From a virus, in the IMG/VR virus record IMGVR_UViG_3300035703_000371, positions 1-27,062 of that record: a DNA stretch of 27,062 nucleotides; one strand, given 5' to 3'. The notes under the pieces were generated by a model. The model was not told where the DNA came from, searched no databases, and saw nothing but the letters and a program-made list of their open reading frames with translations. The stretch's first letter is position 1. Each line of letters starts with the position of its first letter. A program made the position numbers and the translations under genes. Shown in pieces: positions 23,834-27,062 of the stretch.

Positions 23834-24779
23834 ACTTTCCGACAAGGATTTCATTCAGCTGTGGAATGAGCTCCGGTCTCCGGTCAAGATGTCCAAGGCC
23901 ATCGGCGTCACGCCTCGCAACATCTATCTGCGACGGCGAAACCTCGAGAAAAAGTACAACATCAGCCTGAGCATCAATGGCAGCCAGGCGGGCCGGTTTC
24001 AGTCCGTCGGCGGCACCTACTCAAACCGGCTCAACCTCGGGATCCGAAACGGCACGGTGCTGGTGTTCAGCGACGCGCACTTCTGGCCGGGGCTCCGCAC
24101 GACCGCCTTTCGCGGGCTACTGTGGGCGATCAAGGAGCTGCAGCCGGCTGCAATCGTCAACAACGGCGACGCCTTCGACGGGGCGTCAATTTCCCGACAC
24201 CCGCGCATCATGTGGCAGCAGATGCCATCGGCCGCCGAGGAAATCCAAGCCTGCCAGGACGCGCTCGGGGAGATCGAAAAGCTCGCCAAGCCGAATTGCC
24301 GCCTGATCTGGGCGCTAGGCAATCACGATGCACGCTTTGAGTCTCGGCTCGCCAATGGCACGCCAGAGTTCGAGAAGGTGGCCGGCTTCAAGCTGCGGGA
24401 TCATTTCCCAAAATGGGAACCTACCTGGTCGGTCTGGCTGAACGACGCGGTCGTCGTCAAGCACCGATTCAAGGGCGGAATTCACGCAACGCATAACAAC
24501 ACGGTCACGTCGGGCAAGTCGATGGTGACCGGACACTTGCACTCGCTCAAGGTGACCCCGTTCTCGGACTACGGCGGCACCAGGTTCGGCGTGGACACCG
24601 GCACGCTCGCGGATCCCGAGGGGCCGCAATTCCGCGATTACACCGAGGACAACCCGCTGAACTGGCGCAGCGGGTTCGCGGTGCTCACGTTCAAGGACGG
24701 TGAGCTGCTCTGGCCGGAGCTCGCGCATCGCTTCCGTGACAACGTGCTCGAGTTTCGTGGCAAACTGATCGACGTATGA
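23823..24779 (+). CDS. Metallophosphoesterase with N-terminal helix-turn-helix
   Basis: A 318-residue protein. Residues about 20-46 resemble a helix-turn-helix (VKMSKAIGVTPRNIYLRRRNLEKKY). Residues 78-310 form a calcineurin-like phosphoesterase: D84-A-H86, G-D116, G-N167-H168-D169, H214 and G-H238-L-H240 supply the usual two-metal site. I start at ATG 23823, overlapping the HExxH gene by 11 bases; an in-frame GTG at 23790 is possible but falls within that gene. Substrate unknown; relatives include phosphodiesterases and DNA or nucleotide phosphatases. The HTH may target it to nucleic acid. Confidence 0.85.
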   Translation: MKLELSDKDFIQLWNELRSPVKMSKAIGVTPRNIYLRRRNLEKKYNISLSINGSQAGRFQSVGGTYSNRLNLGIRNGTVLVFSDAHFWPGLRTTAFRGLLWAIKELQPAAIVNNGDAFDGASISRHPRIMWQQMPSAAEEIQACQDALGEIEKLAKPNCRLIWALGNHDARFESRLANGTPEFEKVAGFKLRDHFPKWEPTWSVWLNDAVVVKHRFKGGIHATHNNTVTSGKSMVTGHLHSLKVTPFSDYGGTRFGVDTGTLADPEGPQFRDYTEDNPLNWRSGFAVLTFKDGELLWPELAHRFRDNVLEFRGKLIDV

Positions 24780-24919
24780 GCGGCCCGCTGATCATCCTCA
24801 CCGGCGTGATTTACGCCTACATCGCCATTGAGCAGGCGCTCAAGGGCGGTGTGCCAATGGCGATCGTTTACGCCGGTTACGCGCTCGCAAATGTCGGTTT
24901 ATACATGGCCGTTCGCTGA
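24776..24919 (+). CDS. 47-residue small membrane protein
   Basis: The ORF begins ATG at 24776, overlapping the phosphoesterase stop, and ends TGA at 24917-24919, overlapping the ATG of the zinc finger gene. The product is almost entirely hydrophobic: two segments (PLIILTGVIYAYIAIEQ and AIVYAGYALANVGLYMAV) joined by a short ALKGGVP turn, so it is a predicted helical hairpin in the membrane. The tight coupling on both sides supports a real gene. Function unknown; a holin accessory or superinfection role can only be guessed. Confidence 0.65.
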   Translation: MSGPLIILTGVIYAYIAIEQALKGGVPMAIVYAGYALANVGLYMAVR

Positions 24920-25128
24920 TGGCTGACGAAGTCGACATCGCCAACGACCGAGCCCAGCAGCTGCTCGACGCACAGATCGCGGCCGTTCGCGCCAAGCAGC
25001 GCACCGAGGCGCCGGAGCTGTGCATCGAGTGCGAGGAGCCTAACCTGCCCGCGCGGCGGGAGCTGGGCCTGTCTCTGTGCCTGGATTGTGCCCAGCTGCG
25101 GGAGCGGCTTGCTCGGCTGTTTGCTTGA
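24919..25128 (+). CDS. TraR/DksA-type zinc finger protein
   Basis: A 69-residue protein with a helical N-terminus (NDRAQQLLDAQIAAVRAKQR) and a four-cysteine zinc finger (C35-x2-C38 and C54-x2-C57, in CIECEEPNLPARR and LGLSLCLDC). This is the TraR-like short form of the DksA family. TraR binds RNA polymerase through the secondary channel and reshapes promoter activity without ppGpp, so this phage protein may tune host or phage transcription. Its 3' end overlaps, on the opposite strand, 89 bases of the minus-strand gene that ends at 25040. Confidence 0.85.
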   Translation: MADEVDIANDRAQQLLDAQIAAVRAKQRTEAPELCIECEEPNLPARRELGLSLCLDCAQLRERLARLFA

Positions 25129-25420
25129 GCATGTAACGCAGCTCGACGACGCGGGCGGATTCGCGCAGCGTCGTGACCCTGGTGCGCTTCATCACCTCGA
25201 TCGCGATCGCCACGAAGGTCTCAAGCTCGGCCCGCTCCTCGTCTCCCCAACCAATGAGCTCGGCGACGCACTGCTGCAGCCGCTGATCGCGCAGGGTGGA
25301 CACCTTGTCGACCAGGTACTCGAGATCCTCACGCGGCAGCGCTGCCCGCTGTCGCAGCAGATATTGCATCCGCAGAGCTTGCTCGGCCACAAAGTCGAAG
25401 TCGGGTTTCGGGCGTTTCAA
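25040..25420 (-). CDS. Hypothetical helical protein downstream of integrase
   Basis: A 126-residue, mainly helical and charged protein (KRPKPDFDFVAEQALRMQYLLRQR, LEYLVDKVSTLRDQRLQQCVAEL, ERAELETFVAIAIEVMKRTRV, RESARVVELRYML). The TTG start at 25420 has GGAG seven bases upstream (25428-25431), inside the integrase codons for YLEKI. It overlaps the integrase tail by 92 bases and ends inside the zinc finger gene on the other strand. The composition looks like a true protein rather than a shadow, but no family is recognised. Confidence 0.55.
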   Translation of the reverse strand: MKRPKPDFDFVAEQALRMQYLLRQRAALPREDLEYLVDKVSTLRDQRLQQCVAELIGWGDEERAELETFVAIAIEVMKRTRVTTLRESARVVELRYMLKQTAEQAAPAAGHNPGTETGPAPAARAG

Positions 25421-26606
25421 GGATCTTCTCCAGGTAGTCCGACCAAAGTTTCAGCGCCGCTCGTTTCTGCGGCAAGTAGTCGGCACGGTCGTAATGCCGA
25501 CTGCCAGTGTCATTCATTGCGTGCTGCTGGATCAAGTCGCGGGTAAACCGATCGACACCGGCCGCAGCCGCGAGGGACTTCCAGGTGCGCCGAAGGTCGC
25601 GCAGCTGCCAGCGGGGCGCCTTCGTGCGCTTGAGGTATCGCTCGACCGCTTTGGTAAGGGCGTGGTCGTCGATCGGCATGAGCAGGCCCGATCGGCGAAC
25701 CTGTAGCAGCTCGCGGATGATGGCCATCGCCAAGGGCGGCAGCGGTACCGGGTGGGCAAACTTGCCGACCTTCGTTTTCGGCGCCGGGATCGTCCAGACC
25801 GCGCCATCGAGGTCGAGCTCGGCGACATCCATCCGCAGGGTCTCGCGGGCACGCTGGCCGAGGACGATCATCAGGCGGATGGCTGCACGGGTCTCGGGCG
25901 CCCAGCCTGGCCCAGCGGTGGCCGACCAAAGCGCTCGGAGCTCACCCTCGGTCAGCACCCGGTCGCGCGGCTTGCTGGCTTCGGCATCGCGCTGGACGGC
26001 CTCGACGGGATTGCTGGATACTCCCCAGTCCCGGCGGTGTTCTTCCCGGTAATCGTGGGTGGCCTTAATCGCCCAGTTGAAAGCCGCGGACAGGTAAGCC
26101 CGGATCCGGTCGGCGGCGACCTTGGCGCCGCGCTGGTAGACCTTGGCCAGGTACGCGCTCACGTCGGCCGGGGTGATAGATCCGGCCAGCCGGTTGGCGC
26201 CCAGATCCTTCGCTGCCAGTTTCAAGCACCGGCGGACCTCAGTGGCGCTCGACTTCCCGTCGGCGACCATCCGATCACAGTACGCCTCGAACAGGACCGC
26301 GATCGTCGTCTGCTGGACCGGAACAGTCACCTTCGGGCTCACGCCGGTCGCCAGGGCGCCGCGCACCAGCTGGGCATACTGGTCGCGGGCGTCGGCCAGG
26401 CTCATGTCCGGGTATCTGCCCAGCTGCCGCCGCTGCCGCTTGCCATCGAGCCACCACTGGCCGGCCCAGTTCGCGGTGACGCCATTGGCGCCGCGCCGGA
26501 TGACGAGCACCAGGCTGCCGGTCCCTCGACCGCCTGCCTTGTCGTTCAAGACGGTCTCAGACGTGCAGGTTTTGAGGGCGGCTTGGATCTTGCGGTCGGT
26601 GAGCAT
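25329..26606 (-). CDS. int: Tyrosine-family integrase
   Basis: A 425-residue site-specific recombinase. An arm-binding-type N-terminus (GSLVLVIRRGANGVTANWAGQWWLDGKRQRRQLGRYP) is followed by a core-binding helical domain (about 100-205) and the catalytic domain. Arg252 lies in GQRARETLRM, Lys candidates in PKTKVGKF, Arg339 in RDLRRTW, His362 in QQHAMND, and the nucleophile Tyr372 in RHYDRADY. The first residue of the usual HxxR box is Arg336 instead of His, a variant I recall from related phage integrases. Conserved sequence ends near residue 395 (YLEKI); the last 30 residues are low-complexity and read through the next gene. The gene starts three bases from putative arm sites, so binding there may repress its own expression. 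Confidence 0.93.
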   Translation of the reverse strand: MLTDRKIQAALKTCTSETVLNDKAGGRGTGSLVLVIRRGANGVTANWAGQWWLDGKRQRRQLGRYPDMSLADARDQYAQLVRGALATGVSPKVTVPVQQTTIAVLFEAYCDRMVADGKSSATEVRRCLKLAAKDLGANRLAGSITPADVSAYLAKVYQRGAKVAADRIRAYLSAAFNWAIKATHDYREEHRRDWGVSSNPVEAVQRDAEASKPRDRVLTEGELRALWSATAGPGWAPETRAAIRLMIVLGQRARETLRMDVAELDLDGAVWTIPAPKTKVGKFAHPVPLPPLAMAIIRELLQVRRSGLLMPIDDHALTKAVERYLKRTKAPRWQLRDLRRTWKSLAAAAGVDRFTRDLIQQHAMNDTGSRHYDRADYLPQKRAALKLWSDYLEKILETPETRLRLCGRASSADAISAATAGSAAA

Positions 26607-26608
26607 TA

Positions 26609-26630
26609 GGGTATGGTTCCGGGTATGGTT
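26609..26630 (+). repeat. Left pair of GGGTATGGTT direct repeats
   Basis: Two exact 10-base copies (26609-26618, 26621-26630) with a 12-base period lie directly upstream of the integrase start codon (26604-26606). They are likely integrase arm-binding sites and possible operators for int. Confidence 0.75.
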
Positions 26631-26742
26631 TCGGTGGATCTCGAGCCCTATGAATACCGCAGGCTCCCGAGCCGGTCCACTGAAAAACCCCGGTTTTATT
26701 GATCTTTGATGATGTCGGGTGATTGCAGGTGATGCCTGTCGG

Positions 26743-26792
26743 TCTGACTTTTAATCAGAGGGTCTCGGGTTCGAACCCCGACGGGCTCACCA
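26743..26792 (+). other. 3' fragment of tRNA-Lys(TTT), attachment core
   Basis: The stretch folds as the last two thirds of a tRNA: anticodon arm TCTGA-CTTTTAA-TCAGA (26743-26759, anticodon TTT), a five-base variable loop, T arm TCGGG-TTCGAAC-CCCGA (26765-26781), and the acceptor 3' strand CGGGCTC with ACCA (26782-26792). No D arm and no matching 5' acceptor strand (GAGCCCG) lie upstream, so this is not a complete tRNA gene. Phages that integrate in tRNA genes carry such a fragment to rebuild the 3' end after insertion. The predicted host target is a tRNA-Lys gene with encoded CCA. Confidence 0.85.
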
Positions 26793-26852
26793 CCTAACCC
26801 CCGAAAACTTCTCGATAATCCGACCGGCACCCGCAAGCCGGTAAAGGCTCGC

Positions 26853-26874
26853 GGGTACGGTTTAGGGTATGGTT
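26853..26874 (+). repeat. Right pair of GGGTAYGGTT direct repeats
   Basis: GGGTACGGTT (26853-26862) and GGGTATGGTT (26865-26874) repeat the left pair with the same orientation and 12-base period. The last base touches the stop codon (26874-26876) of the minus-strand excisionase-like gene. Confidence 0.75.
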
Positions 26875-27062
26875 CAGCGCTTGCACCCGAGAGTTCTCGC
26901 GCTTTCCCATTCAATCACGGACTTGACCGGGTAAAGCACCCGACCGCCCACCTTCGTGTATGCAGGACCGTCTCCGGTGCTGCGCCAGTTGGCCAGCGTG
27001 CGGATCGTGATCGTTCCCTTGTAACGGCTCACCAGTTCGACCGGCGTCAGATATTCATGCAC
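26874..27062 (-). CDS. Excisionase-like helix-turn-helix protein (at window edge)
   Basis: A 62-residue or longer protein read from the window end. It shows an AlpA/HTH_17-type winged helix: YLTPVELVSRYKGTITIRTLANWRSTGDGP, then YTKVGGRVLYPVKSVIEWE. These proteins act as excisionases or transcription factors. The first codon in view is a GTG at the last three bases of the window; the true start could be there or outside. It points in the same direction as int and is separated from it by the attachment region, so a role in directing excision is plausible. Confidence 0.75.
   Translation of the reverse strand: MHEYLTPVELVSRYKGTITIRTLANWRSTGDGPAYTKVGGRVLYPVKSVIEWESARTLGCKR

Larger units (their letters stand above)
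26609..26874. other. Apparent attP: tRNA-Lys core flanked by paired arm-type repeats
   Basis: A core with tRNA-Lys 3' identity (26743-26792) is flanked on the left by GGGTATGGTT at 26609-26618 and 26621-26630. On the right are GGGTACGGTT at 26853-26862 and GGGTATGGTT at 26865-26874. Each pair has a 12-base period. The arrangement matches P and P' arm-type sites of a tyrosine integrase around a core. Because both arms are present, the molecule appears to be unintegrated or excised phage DNA. Confidence 0.7.

Noticed and set aside
26684-26699. Hairpin terminator between integrase and the tRNA fragment (AAAACCCCGGTTTT)
   Set aside because: The arms AAAACC and GGTTTT leave only a two-base loop and a weak AT stem, so a stable terminator is not supported.
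26700-26792. Complete tRNA gene
   Set aside because: Only the anticodon arm, variable loop, T arm and acceptor 3' strand are present; there is no D arm and no complementary 5' acceptor strand.
1-27062. CRISPR array, rRNA or insertion sequence
   Set aside because: No regularly spaced repeats with unique spacers, no rRNA-like stretch and no transposase with flanking inverted repeats were seen.

Overview
The window is the late half of a temperate, long-tailed (lambda-like siphovirus) phage genome with high G+C content, probably from a Proteobacterium. Three things support this. The tail module keeps the lambda order (chaperone, tape measure, M, L, K, I, J). A tRNA-Lys 3' fragment with an encoded CCA lies in the integration region. 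No host housekeeping gene is visible. The species cannot be read from the sequence.

Layout, left to right. Packaging and head: small terminase (59-568), an orphan DNA methyltransferase (578-1897), a tiny membrane protein (1894-2100), large terminase (2097-3980), a two-part head or connector protein (3984-4544), portal (4546-6057), and a fused prohead protease and HK97-fold major capsid protein (6097-7917). An intrinsic terminator follows at 7931-7962. Connector and tail: small connector genes (7966-8440), tail terminator (8444-8917), tail tube (8945-9877), a small beta protein and a 41-residue ORF (9880-10280), and a large AT-richer carbohydrate-binding-like fibre protein (10282-11991). Then come a chaperone pair joined by a -1 frameshift (12355-13025), tape measure (13027-15123), the M, L, K, I and J tip genes (15125-20687), and two fibre paralogues (20699-21983). 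Lysis and accessory genes (22035-25128): coiled-coil membrane protein, holin-like protein, secreted protein, T4-type lysozyme, a small HExxH protein, an HTH plus metallophosphoesterase protein, a 47-residue membrane protein and a TraR/DksA zinc finger. Integration, on the minus strand: a hypothetical gene (25040-25420), tyrosine integrase (25329-26606), an apparent attP (26609-26874) and an excisionase-like HTH gene cut by or starting at the window end.

The plus-strand genes are packed with 1-4 base overlaps and look like one translationally coupled late transcript. A few AT-rich -10-like hexamers and one good terminator may subdivide it. The apparent attP has a tRNA-Lys core with paired 10-bp direct repeats on each side, which look like integrase arm sites. 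Both arms are present, so the sequence is most simply read as unintegrated phage DNA rather than a prophage junction.

The points most worth checking are the attP architecture, a perfect 19-bp inverted repeat inside the methyltransferase gene, an internal start with a good ribosome binding site inside the protease-capsid fusion, the A AAA AAC frameshift site, the split fibre gene, and the accessory enzymes beside the lysis genes. I did not find one wholly new multi-gene system that I can defend.
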